Positions 24,199 through 36,233 of a DNA stretch of 64,000 nucleotides are shown here, in pieces (position 1 is the first letter of the stretch; every line of letters starts with the position of its first letter). A program made the position numbers and the translations under genes. This stretch comes from Aricia agestis (Eukaryota; Arthropoda; Insecta; Lepidoptera; Lycaenidae), in the NCBI RefSeq assembly GCF_905147365.1, contig NC_056409.1:16931001-16995000 (forward strand). Direction: 5' to 3'. The notes under the pieces were generated by a model. That model made no database searches. It was given only the letters and a program-made list of their open reading frames with translations, and was not told the origin of the DNA.

Positions 24199-25506
24199 AC
24201 TAGCTGTTGCCCGCGACTTCGTCCGCGTGGACTTCAGTTTATAGCGCGCGGTGTCAATAAAATTGGTGTCAAAAGCTTTTTAAAACCCTGGCACCCCTTA
24301 AATCAAAATACCCAAAACAGCCGTGTAGTGTGCACATAATGTTTTTTTTTTTTAAATTAAACTTTTTTATACCTAAAGCTTATTTAGCGCTACACAACTT
24401 AGCTGCATAATGCATTACACAACTTTAGCTTTGCCCAATAGTCAATACCCATAAACTATTTAGTATTTATTATTGGTAGACTGTTGTTTCTCATATCTAT
24501 GTTGGTACGTGAGTTAATTAATAACATGTATAACAATTAATAACATGTATAACAATCGAAATATTAATTCAACATGGTACCACCTCTTATAGAAATACAT
24601 ATGAGCAAGCGATAGCGCAATCTAGGCGACTCTTGGCGCCATCTGTTCCAGTTTTTGGAACTAACTTAATTTGAACAAATTTACGCATAAACACCCCCTT
24701 ACAACCCCTTTTTCCAGTAAGCAGTAGACTATGTCCTTTCTCAGGCTTTAGACTATCTGTGTACAAAATTTCATTACAATCGGTTCAGTAGTTTTGGCGC
24801 TGTTGTTTTTGAATTTGATATCTAAGTTGGTAGGTGAGTTATTAGTTAATATTAACGTGTATAACAATCGAAAGAATCGTAAAACCTACCTCAACATGGT
24901 ACCACCTCTTATAGAAATACGCATGAGCAAGCAATAGCGCGATCTAGGGGACTCTTGGCGCCATCTGTTTTGAGTTTTTTGGAACTAAGTTAATTTAACC
25001 AAATTTACGCATTTTCACCCCCTTACAACCCCTTTTTCCAGTTAAAAAGTAGCCTATGTCCTTTCTCAAGCTTTAGACTATCTGTGTACAAAATTTCATT
25101 ACAATCGGTTCTGTAGTTTTGGCGCTGTTGTTTTTGAATTTGATGTCTAAGTTGGTAGGTGAGTTATTAGTTAATAACGTGTATAACAATCGAAAGAATC
25201 GAAAAATCTAACTCAATATGGTACCACCTCTTATAGAAATACGCATGAGCAAGCAATAGCGCGATCTAGGGAACTCTTGGCGCCATCTGTTTTAAGTTTT
25301 TGGAACTAAGTTAATTTGACCAAATTTACGCATTTTCACCCCCTTACAACCCCTTTTTCCAGTTAAAAAGTAGCCTATGTCCTTTCTCAGGCTTTAGACT
25401 ATCTGTGTACAAAATTTCATTACTATCGGTTCAGTAGTTTTGGCGTGAAAGCGAGACAGACAGACAGACAGACAGAGATACTTTCGCATTTATAATATTA
25501 GTATAG
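24199..25506 (+). mobile_element. Retroposon copy with triplicated interior
   Basis: The start 'ctagctgttgcccgcgactt' + 'cagtttatagcgcgcg', and the end (GACA)n + 'tttcgcatttataatattag', match 60,512-61,173. Between them a unit of about 325 bp occurs three times (about 24,490-25,445), with 'ggtaccacctcttatagaaa', 'ttggcgccatctgttt' and 'agcctatgtcctttctca'. A second start copy lies at 24,137. Confidence 0.65.
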
Positions 25507-25507
25507 A

Positions 25508-25945
25508 TAATATTCTAACGTATTAAAAACTATAAACAAAAACATACTAACTAATAAGTATGATTAGTTCTATGTTACAATAAAGTAAAAAATAAAACGC
25601 CATCTGTTGAATCGTATTAGAACTAAAATGTTCATTGCATCGATATATTTCTGGATTTTTTATAATATTATACATAAAATATGTTTAAGATTTTTGAAAT
25701 TTTATTTTAATACACATCCAAGACCCAGGAACATTGAAAACTTTTTGTTCCGCCTGCGGGACTCAAACCCAGGACCCCCGGGATGAGCGCTGGCCACGCG
25801 CAATGCGAATTCATTTTCATCGATATTTTCATGGAAATAAGATATTTTCCCACATCAAAATGTAGCCTATGTCCTTTCTCAGACTCTAGAATAACTGTAT
25901 ACAAAATTTCATTGCAATCGGTTCAGTAGTTTTGGCGTGAAAGCA

Positions 25946-25976
<31 letters not shown>

Positions 25977-26010
25977 GATACTTTCGCATTTATAATATTA
26001 GTATGGATTG
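25508..26010. mobile_element. Young repeat copy 1 with tRNA-like SINE head
   Basis: Nearly identical to 61,638-62,136: on reading I saw three single-base differences and one GACA unit. The minus strand holds a tRNA-like head with B box 'gggtttgagtccc' (25758-25770). It ends in (GACA)n plus 'ttcgcatttataatattagt'. Confidence 0.8.
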
Positions 26011-26039
26011 TACAAAAATATTCAATGTACAGCATTGAC

Positions 26040-26445
26040 TTTCCTACGATTTTATTATATATAGAAGTTCCGCGCGGCTTCGCTTGCGTAATTTAGGAAT
26101 TTCTCGCGACCGTACATTTTTCCGCAAAAAAAATAGCCTATGTCCCTTAACGTGGTCTATTCTTCATGTTTGCCAAATAACATAAAAATTGCTCCAGTAG
26201 TTCTTAAGAATCTTAAGATAATAAGCAATTTCATATAATTTCCCCCGTTTTTTCCACACTTTCCTCTATTTCTTCGCTCTTATTAGTCGTAGAATAATAA
26301 AATATAGCTTATGGCCTTTCTCGATAAATAGGCTTTCTAACACTGAAATAATTTTTCAAATCAAACCGGTAGTTCCTGAGATTAGCGCGTTCAAACAAAC
26401 AAACAAACAAACTAACAAACTCTGCAGAATTATAATATTAGTATA
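26040..26445 (-). repeat. Dispersed repeat family A copy
   Basis: 'ccgcgcggcttcgcttgcgt', 'attagtcgtagaataataaa', 'ggctttctaacactgaaata' and a (CAAA)n tract, ending 'ttataatattagtatac'. Confidence 0.6.
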
Positions 26446-26540
26446 CTTAATTTTAAAAAATCTGATTCACAATACCTCATTTTACTCGTAGTTTACTTCT
26501 GAAAGTTGAAACAATGTTCAGTCTCTAAGGTGGAATCTTA

Positions 26541-26692
26541 GCGTTCTTACAGACGAACGGCACGTGTCGGCGGCATGTGTCAGCGGCAGTCGCCGACTGC
26601 TGACGACACGTGCCGTCGTCTGCCGTCGACTGCCGCCGACGCGTACCGCCGACGCGTGCCGCCGACACGTGCCGTTCGTCTGTAAACGCTCT
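26541..26692. mobile_element. GC-rich MITE with tandem 'ccgacacgtgccg' interior
   Basis: The ends 'acagacgaacggcacgtgtc' and the reverse complement near 26,670 form inverted ends of about 30 bp. The interior repeats gccgccgac/acgtgccg words. A half copy is at 8,211-8,325. GC content is far above the surroundings. Confidence 0.7.
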
Positions 26693-27909
26693 TATAATGC
26701 GGAGACGTGCTTAGCTTCGGTTTTATTTATCTCTCCCTCTTATCTCATTATGCACTACTTTTGCAGTACTTGAAATAGCTGCAGCCTGCAGCACGTGTTG
26801 CGGGAAAATTAATGTTAATCAATAATAATCAATAATAATCCATACTAACATTATAAAATATGCGAAAGGGTGTCTGTGTCTGTCTGTTACCTCTACACGT
26901 CCAAACAGTTGAACCGATTTTGATGAAATTTAACATGGAGATACTTCGAGTCCCGGGAAACTTGTGGCCGAATGAGCAGCATACCATAAAGATTGCTACT
27001 ATACCTTTCGAGACATGTTCATTTTATGATACATCCATCCATTATGGTAATGATGGATGAATGTACGGATACAAAGGTAAATTAGATTCTGAAGCCAAGC
27101 AAGTTTTTTATCCCAAAATAACACGATTGAAGTAGCAGGCAATAGCCAATAGGTAATGATTGATAAGTCGGTATTTTTCGAAAACTTCACTTTTCCGAAC
27201 GTGTACTTCAAAAATAGTAAAGAATTCGAAAAAGTGTATTGGACAAAAATGTAGGAAATTTTATCAGCTTTTATGTAGAACACACTTTTTGTCTACGACA
27301 CATCGTTTTAAAAATGTAAGCAAAAAACTAAAAAATGGGAACTTTGACCCCCTCCCCCCACTCCGGCTCCACCCCTAGGAGCGGGGACTTTTAGTATGTT
27401 TACCTTCTGGACATCCTGAACACATTTCTGAAGAAATTGCTTAGGCTGCAGCTCACGCACTCTACACCTTCATTTTGACTATTATTTGGGTATTCTTTAT
27501 TCTACCTATAAAGTTTTTAAACAATATAGGTAATATAGAAAAAAAATTAGCCCTTCCTAATCTGTATTTATATCATAACTTAGCTTGATTACTGAAACTG
27601 GCCTCAGTCTCCGAAATCACATTTAAGAGAGCTATTATGATTATTATTATTAACAGCTATTAGAACATAGCGATGACGTGTTTCGAAGTGCGAATTCTAA
27701 ACGTTATGAAATAAATGCGACCACATCTTGTCCAGATAAACTCTGTGTAGTTTTTGCGGCAAGATTTCTTGTATTTTGTAATATTATTGTATACAGTATT
27801 GAACCAAATAAATAAATAAAAAAATAAAATAAATGTAGAGCATACTCTACATTACACACCTAGAAGTAGAAGTAGAAGTAAGTAGTTTATCTTCTTCCAA
27901 CTTAACATC
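26693..27909. other. LINE-tail-like fragment, otherwise featureless
   Basis: 26,855-26,965 has 'attataaaatatgcgaaagg', (GTCT)n and 'gaaatttaacatggagatac'. 27,330-27,395 is C-rich. No gene seen. Confidence 0.4.
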
Positions 27910-28304
27910 TGTAGTGCTAGCACGGCGACCAGCGGAAATGCGAAAGTATGGACAAACTGTGGAAATAAACCTAAGGTGCCGTTCCGATCTTTTTTCGTTC
28001 CGAAAAATTCAATTAAAATGCCACTTTATGACACACTATAGTATATGTCATAATGTAGGATATTATTTGAATTTTTAGAACTATAATCTGTCATAAAGTG
28101 GCTTTTTAATTGAATTATTCGGAACTAAAAAAGATCGGAACGGCACCTTAAGTTTATCTCCACAGTTTGTGACTATAGTCTGTCATAAAGTGGCTTTTTA
28201 ATTGAATTTTTCGGAAAGAAAAAAGATCGGAACGGCACCTTAGGTTTATTTCCACAGATTGTCCATACTTTCGCATTTCCGCTGGTCGCCGTGCTAGCAC
28301 TACA
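27910..28304. mobile_element. Foldback MITE, 395 bp
   Basis: 'tgtagtgctagcacggcgac' at 27910 is inverted at 28285-28304. The pairing continues through 'aaatgcgaaagtatggaca', 'tgtggaaataaacctaaggt' and 'gccgttccgatc' with few mismatches. Confidence 0.8.
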
Positions 28305-28760
28305 AGTGTATAAATTTTTCCCCCCTCACCCCTCTAAGGGGACCAAAGAGGGGGTCAAATTTTGTATCAAACTTTTTTCTTCTATGGACTAACTTCATAT
28401 TATTAACTGTATTTTCCAATTTAACATCTGGTGTATATAATTTTTCCCCCACCCCTTTAAGGGGGCTGAAGAGGGGGTCAGATATTGTAACAAACTTTTT
28501 TTTTAACATGAAAACTACTGATCCGATTTGAATATGGTTTTCGCAGATATATTTGTCTTCTTCCAACTTCATATCTGGTGTATAAAATTTCCCCCCCCCC
28601 CCCCACCCCTCCAAGGGGACCAAAGAGGGGGCAGATTTTGTATCAAACTTTTTTCTTGAATAAACTTACATCATATTATAAACTGTATTTTTCAATTTAA
28701 TATCTGGTCTATAAAATTTTTTCTCTCACCTCTCCCCCCCCCCCCCCCCCCCCACCTGGT
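28305..28760. repeat. Diverged tandem repeat with poly(C) runs
   Basis: Units of about 125-145 bp: 'tctggtgtataaaat', C-rich 'cacccct', 'aaggggaccaaagagggggt', 'tgtatcaaacttttttctt' and 'taaactgtatttt'. Starts lie near 28308, 28432, 28577 and 28709. Poly(C) runs of 14 (28591-28604) and 20 (28734-28753). Confidence 0.7.
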
Positions 28761-28894
28761 AATGTTGCCAAATGCCAAGCAAAAACATGTTGCGTCGTTA
28801 GTGTTGAGTTTTAATTCTCCTTTAGGATCAAACAAAGTTATTTATTAAAAGTGAAATTAATCTAACCAAAACTAAACATGCAAATTTTGATGTA

Positions 28895-29280
28895 AAAAAA
28901 TAATCGGCCAAGTGCCAGTCGGACTCGCGCACGAAGGGTTCCGTACCGGTATAGAGTGAAAGTAGAAAAATAAAACCGGCCAAGTGCGAGTTGGTCTCGC
29001 CCATGAAGGTGGCGTATGACACAGGAGCCGTGTCATTTGAAAAGCGATTGTATCTCCCTCAAATTACACTTTAGAAGGTTTTACTCCGAACAAAACCGCC
29101 TTCTACATAAAACAAGCTTATAGGCTTCCTCTCTGAATATTCTGTGAATTGAAAAAAGTAGGTGCTGTCTCCTTTTTTAGCCCACCGTACACTATCCGAA
29201 ATTTCTGATCACAAAAATTCGGACGCCCGCCGGCTAACTAGCCGCCAGCTAACCTACTCGCCAGGTCTATGACAGAATAA
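28895..29280 (+). repeat. Duplicated block, copy 1
   Basis: It starts 'aataatcggccaagtgccag' and runs to 'gccaggtctatgacagaata'. Copy 2 at 30,108-30,580 has the same text plus about 90 extra bases around a GACACGG...CCGTGTC palindrome. Confidence 0.75.
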
Positions 29281-29422
29281 TCTATTATATATTCCGTCAC
29301 AACTAACAATTTGTATTAGTGTAGTATTATCTTATATATTTAAACGAGCAATTCTTGTATATATATATAAGATAATACTACACTAATACAAATTGTTAGT
29401 TGTGACGGAATATATAATAGAT
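29280..29422. repeat. Perfect 60-bp inverted repeat
   Basis: 29280-29339 and 29363-29422 are exact reverse complements with a 23-bp spacer containing 'aaacgagcaattcttgt'. It sits at the exact end of duplicated block copy 1 and is absent from copy 2. Confidence 0.85.
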
Positions 29423-30107
29423 GAAAACTTTCTATGTTAAATATTTACCTTAAATATATTAGAAATATTATATTACTACTCTAGGAAATGATATGAATGA
29501 ATATCTGATAATGATTTTTTTATAGAACTTACCCAATTGCCAACTCTCTTGAATAGATAAGTTCCTGTCGAAAAATCTCGGAAACCGGGCATTACTGAGG
29601 TTACACATTTTTTGAAAGAAATAAATTATTGAAAAAAAAAAATTTTTGAAACAGGAGAAAACATTAAGGAAAATGTTTGATTATATAAATTACTAGACGT
29701 TTCTCGCGCGAAAACCGTACATTTTTCCGGGATAAAAAGTATCCTATGTCGTTTCCCGTAACTCCCATTGCTGTAAAAAACTCCAAGAGACGAGTACTAA
29801 AATATTTGATACAACCAATAAAAAGGTCAACTTTTACTCGAGTGAACTTATGTGCTAGGTACTAATAAAATTGCGGCTAAAAATACACGTATTTTATTTT
29901 TAAACAGACGTTTGCTCAAATATTTATGAAAACAAACAGGACAATCTGAAATAGCATCGTACAAATCGTAAATAAAACTGTTTGTTGTGAAGACATAATA
30001 TTTTCTTTTACGTAGGAATAAAAATAAACAAGATTTCTAAAATAATATTATTCTGCACAATACAAAATATGGCTTTCAAAATGATATACGCATAATGCAG
30101 ATGATGT
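29423..30107. other. No gene; a short repeat piece
   Basis: 29,692-29,760 has 'actagacgtttctcgcgcga' and 'gtacatttttccgggataaa', a LINE-tail fragment. Nothing else was recognised. Confidence 0.4.
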
Positions 30108-30585
30108 AAAAAAATAATCGGCCAAGTGCCAGTCGGACTCGCGCACGAAGAATTCCGTACCGGTATAGAGTGAAAGTAGACAAATAAAACCGGCCAAGTG
30201 CGAGTTGGTCTCGCCCATGAAGGGTTCCGCAGAAGCAATAAGGCTTATTTTTATTTAACCGATTCAGTGCGGATGACACGGGAGCCGTGTCATACGCGTT
30301 TTTAACGTGTGGCGTATGACACGGGAGCCGTGTCATTTGAAAAGCGATTGTATCTCCCTCAAATTACACTTTAGAAGGTTCTACTCCGAACAAAACCATC
30401 TTCTACATAAAACAAGCTTATAGGCTTCCTCTCTGAATATTCTGTGAATTGAAAAAAGTAGGTGCTGTCTCCTTTTTTAGCCCACCGTACACTATCCGAA
30501 ATTTCTGATCACAAAAATTCGGACGCCCGCCGGCTAACTAGCCGCCAGCTAACCTAATCGCCAGGTCTATGACAGAATAATGTAA
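30108..30585 (+). repeat. Duplicated block, copy 2
   Basis: Same order as 28,895-29,280, with 'tgacacgggagccgtgtcat' twice (30,273 and 30,317). Between copies the sequence is nearly identical over the shared part. Confidence 0.75.
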
Positions 30586-30609
30586 CTGCAACTTATAGGA
30601 CTGGTACTG

Positions 30610-30710
30610 ACTTTAATACTTTTTAGTTCAGTTTAGAACTATTGTTTTTACCTTGGAAGTCGGTTTTAATTTTTTTGTTTAAAAATAATAATTTTACTCT
30701 TTTTAGTTAT
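30610..30710. repeat. Half copy of the 13.2-kb foldback MITE
   Basis: 'taatactttttagttca' and 'ttttaccttggaagtcggtt' + 'ttaattttttt' match the right arm of 13,231-13,609. Confidence 0.6.
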
Positions 30711-30879
30711 TCTTAAGGTTTTCTACACAGTTTTGGCGTTTTTTACTAACATAATTGACACCAACACACCTTGGTAGCCATAACATCAAATTCGAATAAT
30801 AGTAGGTATTATGCTTTAAAATAACAAAATAATATTAAAATCATTAGAAAAACTACAGAATAATGATCAAAAACATCAG

Positions 30880-31365
30880 TCTCGATCTATAAGACTATGA
30901 AAAGTACTAATAACAGGGTCATAATTTGACGATGCATGGTGTAGTGTTGATGATGATGACTAATGTAATCAGCATAGTAGCTTATGATTTTGGTATTTTA
31001 AACAACAGCGAAACTCCCAAACACGTATCTATAAGGAATCAGGAGTTCTGTTCAGCACCTTCAGGACCGTGGTATACCATGGTGCAAAATTTTACTTTTT
31101 GGTAGCATAATATGATCAAAACACATCTCATAAAACCAAAATAACCATATGTTCCCATTTGATTTTCAAGAAGTCCCCTGGATTCCTCATGGTTCCCATC
31201 ATCAGATCACCACTTTTGTGAACATGGTACCAACTCGGAACCGGATGGATCAATCGGAACAAATACCCCATACAACAAAAGAAAAATTTTGAAAATCGTT
31301 TCACAAACGGCGGAGTAATCGTTGAACACACCTCCTCTTTTTTGGAAGTCTGTTAAAAAACTTAA
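30880..31365 (+). repeat. Dispersed repeat family B copy
   Basis: Matches 1,735-2,225 in order: 'gtctcgatctataagactat', 'cgaaactcccaaac', 'atcagatcaccacttttgtg', 'attttgaaaatcg' and 'ggcggagtaatcgttgaa'. Confidence 0.65.
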
Positions 31366-31639
31366 CAACGAACTTCCTTAAATTTATCTACGAACGTATT
31401 ATTTACTTTGGAAACCCAGATCTATTTAATATAGGTAGGTACTCATTTTTCTAACTTTGAAACCTACAAAAGGTTTGCAACATCTGTATAAAAAAATCGC
31501 TTACCTGCCATTTTCAGGTTTACACTTAGTAAAACTACTCGAAATCAACTCAAAACAACGTAGCCTTTCGTCAACAACAATGGTTTGGGCTCAACTAAAT
31601 AAATTAAGTTAATACAAGCGTAAAAACCCAAAAAAAACT

Positions 31640-32159
31640 ATAAAGCTTTTTGAACGTGGCGGATGACACGGTAGCCGAGTTATCTACTTCTATGGCGTAT
31701 GACACGGCTCACGTGTCACGGGAAAATTGTATGCCGCCACGACTGAAAGTCTTCAAAAAGGTGCGCCGCATTGAATCGGTTAATGAAATTTTAATGAAAT
31801 TAAAAGGTTTTTGATTTATTTTTATATTTCAGTTGATTTAATGAAAGTTAATTTAAGGTTTACCATTTATGACGTGTAAAAAACTACTTGCTAGATCTCG
31901 TTCAAACCAATTTTCGTTGGTAGTTTTTATAGTAATGTACATCACATTTTTTTTAGACTTATCATGCCCGGGCTACTTTAGAAATTAGAGGGGGGGGAAA
32001 CATTTTACCACTTTGGAAGAGTCTCTCTCGCAAACTATTCAGGTTAGAAAAAAATGATATTAGGAACCTCAATATGATTTTTGAAGACCTATCCATAGAT
32101 ACACACACGCATAGGTAAGATGTTTTTTTTTTTGTTTCAGTTGTAACTTGTAGGTACCT
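31640..32159. other. Palindromic 'gacacgg' words, then nothing recognised
   Basis: 31,661-31,720 has 'gatgacacggtagccgag' and 'atgacacggctcacgtgtca', related to the palindromes at 29.02 and 30.27 kb. The rest is unremarkable. Confidence 0.4.
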
Positions 32160-32715
32160 ATGGGGACCCCTAAATTTTTTTATAATTTTTCCATTTTTGT
32201 ATCAAAATCTTAATACGGTTTACAAACTACATCTACTTACCAAGTTTCAATAGTATAGTTATATATAGTTTCAAAAGTGGCTGCGACATGCGAGCGGACA
32301 GACAGACAGACAGACATGACGAATTTATAAGGGTTCCGTTTTTTGCCATTTGGCTACGGAACCCTAAAAATTGTGTTTTTTGTATGGGAGCCCCCCTTAA
32401 ATATTAATTTTATTATTAATTATTAAAGTACAAATATAATAATTAAGGATTTCGTGAAAATTTCAAGTGCCTAACGGTTACATCATTGATTACGAACAAA
32501 AAAGGCCAAAAAAATCACGTTTCTTGTATGGGAGCCCCCCCTTAAATATTAACTTTATTTTATTTTTATTATTTGTTGTTATAGCGGCAACAGATTTCAG
32601 AAGTCTAGCGATAGCGGTTCTTGAAATACAGCCTAATGACATACAGACGGACAGACATAGTAGTCTTAGTAGTAGGGTCCCGTTTTTACCCTTTGAGTAC
32701 GGAACCCTAAAAAAA
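32160..32715 (+). repeat. Tandem copies of a (GACA)n plus 'ggttccgt' repeat
   Basis: Two units, each ending in GACAGACA-type sequence and 'gggttccgttttttgccatt / gggtcccgtttttacccttt' + 'acggaaccctaaaa' (32,296-32,370 and 32,640-32,715). 'tgtatgggagcccccc' is repeated at 32,380 and 32,526. Confidence 0.6.
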
Positions 32716-35217
32716 ACAAACAAGAACCAGTGTCTAAATATTATAATGTTACAGAGAGAACTTCAAAATTTGTAGCAAGATTTTCCTGCCATATGAAAAT
32801 TCGCTAGAGATACAGCAGTCTTCATACTACTGATAAAAATATTTAAGTACGAAGCAAGTAACTATACAAGGTCTGCTCGACTTTGCCTGACAGCGAACCT
32901 TGAATAGTCATTTATTATGTAGTAAGGAGGTTAATTTTAAGAATCTTTCTATAAAAAGTTAATTAAACAATATGATTCCATAATGTCATTACTGTCCATA
33001 CAACTCTTTCTCTCATAAAACCTGCAAATGAGACAGACCATGAATATTTTCAAGTAATGTCTAATTAACAGATCCATCAACGCCGTATAATTTACACGGA
33101 GAGCTATTTAATCCTTAACAAACCTTTTGTTAAACGCAAGACGGTAAATATTTACGAGGCAATTAATTATCCAGCGTTAGAGGTTAAGTTCGTTGTTCAT
33201 CATGGCCAAATTTACTTTTCCTGTAGAAGTTTCTGGTTTTGTTTAAAAGAAAGAGCAAAAGTTGAAGGTAACAAGTTAATTTCCTCGTTTCTTCTTAGGA
33301 AAATGCTTTAAAGAGTATAGATTATAGAATAAAAGATTGTGTTAAAAATTAGATTAAAATCGGCCCACCCGTTTGGATGTTACGCATAGACACATGTCTT
33401 TATAACACCCCTCTGTTTTCGTCGGGGTTAAAATATAGAAAAACTATTATTTAATACATGCTATCATGTTACATTAAAGACTTAAAAGTGCATAAGGCGA
33501 TAAAGTAGTTCAAAATACATGCATAAATGACGAAACTTCAAGTTACCCTCCATAAAAACTTAATGGCGTTGGTAATTTAACCTCATGTTGTCAGTTTACA
33601 GTATTACAGTTGTTGATAAGTTAGCGCATAACGGATTGTGTTGGAACTGCTTAACAAGTTGAATGACGTACATACTACGTTACATTGCCGACGTGGGGAC
33701 ATAATTATGTGGTCCCTGAAATATTTTTTTGGAGAAAACTTCTTTGAAGAGCTCTTGTAGAGCACCGAAGGTTGACTGATAGAGCTCTTGCAGTTCTATG
33801 TGCTGAAGTCTGGCAATGGCAAGGGTTTTAGTGGATAACAATTCTACGTATTCGACTCAGGAGTCAGGAATGCAGTGTTCGCAGCATTCCCATGCCTCAA
33901 CGAAAATAAAAAGAAGGTTGCATGACAGACGATGCCGATGGCAAAGATATCTTTGCTCTACCTATAGTTTATTCCCAGTTTAGTCCCAGTGCGTCGTTTC
34001 GGGAACTTTTTAACTTTTGTCTGGTATCCCGATCCTTTTATTTTGAGCCAAGATTACAATTTGAGATATTCCATATTTAAAAAAATGCAAAATTTAAAAT
34101 ACCATAAAAAATAGTCAAACTACTTTTGGAGTTTTGGCAAATCAGTACGCGTTCAACGTTGGTTGGACATTTTGGAAAATACTAGTTTGTTTTTTTTTTT
34201 ACTGAGGAGCACCAGAATCGAGTTGCTAGAATGGTCGCTATTCCTTCATGCCACCAAGTGTGTAGACTCTTGAAGTTACACGAGGCGGGTGTACAGGCGG
34301 GGTTGCGCGCGACTATTGATTTTGCCGCCACCAGCTGGCCTCAGCCAAGAATACGGATAACCAGCTCAGAGATAATTCATTAACCACATTAATACGGTTT
34401 ATGCTCCCGTTGACGAGACTTGCATGAGTAATAAAAGCGTAGCCTATGAGATCAGAAATTTAATAAAGCTGAAATTATGACTTGGAATTTTTATTGCAGG
34501 ACGCATTTTCATATTTTTATGTAGCAACTTATTAATATGAAAATAGTATTCTTTACTCGGTTGGACTAAACCAGTCTACTGTCTAGGCCTAAAAATAAAT
34601 TGACTCTGAACTTTATAGTGACTTCTGTGCGACGAGGCCTGTTTTATTCACCTTCTGAAGTGGTTTGGATTTTTGCCAACATGTAGATTGTAGGCTCCGT
34701 TATGAAATTTTCCGAGCCAGGTGATGCGACATCAGTATTTAATGAATTGCAAATGTTTTTGTGATGCATGCCAGCTTAACCCGATTTTTTTAATGAGGAA
34801 GAAGGTACGCTGGCCAACTTTGTTCTGCAATATTGTTATCCTAAAACTCGTACAAATACATGTAATACTTTAGACGACTTCAAGACCCTTTCCTGTCATC
34901 TGAAATTAAGGATGTCTTGAATATATAGAATTAATGTTAGATTCTTCAGCAAATCCGACTTTAGTTCTCACCGTCAATGGTTCACAATGTCATCGATGTA
35001 AACGATTCAAAGGAAGTTCTCAATCGATATTTAGTTTTTTACTTTGGACTTTGGAAGTATTTTAACGTGACGCTAAACTTTTGTATGATATGAATTAATA
35101 TTCGAAGGTCCTGTAGTCTGCGAGCAGCACGCGATCGCATGCCGTCAAATGTTTACAGAGCAATAAATATGTCGATAGAGCCTTGTTACTTGAGCTATAA
35201 AACTGAAAGTGCTCGAC

Positions 35218-35313
35218 CCATAACTTAACCCTGCTCTTAGTCCATAACTTAACCCTATTCTTAGTCCATAACTTAACCCTATTCTTAGTCCATAACTTAA
35301 CCCTATTCTTAGT
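35218..35313. repeat. 24-bp tandem repeat, four units
   Basis: Unit 'ccataacttaaccctattct' + 'tagt' at 35218, 35242, 35266 and 35290. The first unit has one change (ctgctc), the rest are identical. On the minus strand it reads as an 8-residue repeat, but no gene is supported. Confidence 0.9.
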
Positions 35314-36169
35314 CCTCGACGTTCGAAATTATTTTTGTCTCTCGGCGACGCAACGTTCTTTCGCTTTGTGTCCGACTCTACCATACTATTGTTTAACGTG
35401 ACAACTTCTGATAGAGTAAAGATAAAGCTTTTAAAATTGCTATGCCATTGTATATTTTGTGATAATTTAACTTCTGTTTGAAGAGAAGTTATTTAAATTG
35501 TCATCGGGTCATTGTTTAATTGAACTGTCTGTGCACTTTACCTAAGCTGCACTGCGGAAATAACGAATACTTAAAATTCAAGCTTCAACTTTCATTTAAG
35601 TCTGCTTACGACTTTTGGGAATTTGGGGTTTTTATGAATTAATATCTAAGATCACATTCGAGTGTAGAGCTAGAGATTAGCTCTCGTAGAGCTATCAGCT
35701 AATCATTAAGTGTATGTAGCTATTACTTTTATGTAGATATAGACATAATACGAAGTGTTATTTAAAACTGAACGACTTGTCCAAAATAACAATAAAATGA
35801 AATGAGAACCGTGAGTTCATACCGGTCTTTAAATACAATATACAACAACAATTTTATTGTCCTTGCAAATTTAATTGACTTCATGTAACTTTAAGAATTA
35901 AGATTATAATATTATTATTCATAATCAAAATTGTGTCCATTATTCAAGTTCTCATTCTTTTGTTTCGGTTTTATTTATAAAGTCTTAAATGTAGGTTAGT
36001 AGGTAGGTAGCTATCCATTATTATTGAATGAAACTACGCAAATGCAACATGAGACGTGAATCCATATAAAAATTTATATAAGATCAATTATGCGTATAAA
36101 ATACTTCTATTCTTAAATCTTTTAACAATGTAAACACGTGAGTTGTTACATCGAACCTACCATTGAACC

Positions 36170-36233
36170 TTATATTTTTTACTTGTGACAGAAATAGGTG
36201 GAAATCTATTTCTGTCACAAGTAAAAAATATAA
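36170..36233. repeat. Perfect 28-bp hairpin before the first coding Snap25 exon
   Basis: 36170-36197 and 36206-36233 are exact reverse complements ('ttatattttttacttgtgac...') around 'gtggaaat'. It lies about 200 nt upstream of the acceptor for the start-codon exon. Confidence 0.85.

Noticed and set aside
34201..34380. Open stretch reading ...HQNRVARMVAIPSCHQVCRL...
   Set aside because: It faintly resembles retroelement protein tails, but there are too few motif residues to claim it.
35145..35384. Minus-strand frame with an 8-residue repeat
   Set aside because: Direct product of a 24-bp tandem repeat in the putative intron.
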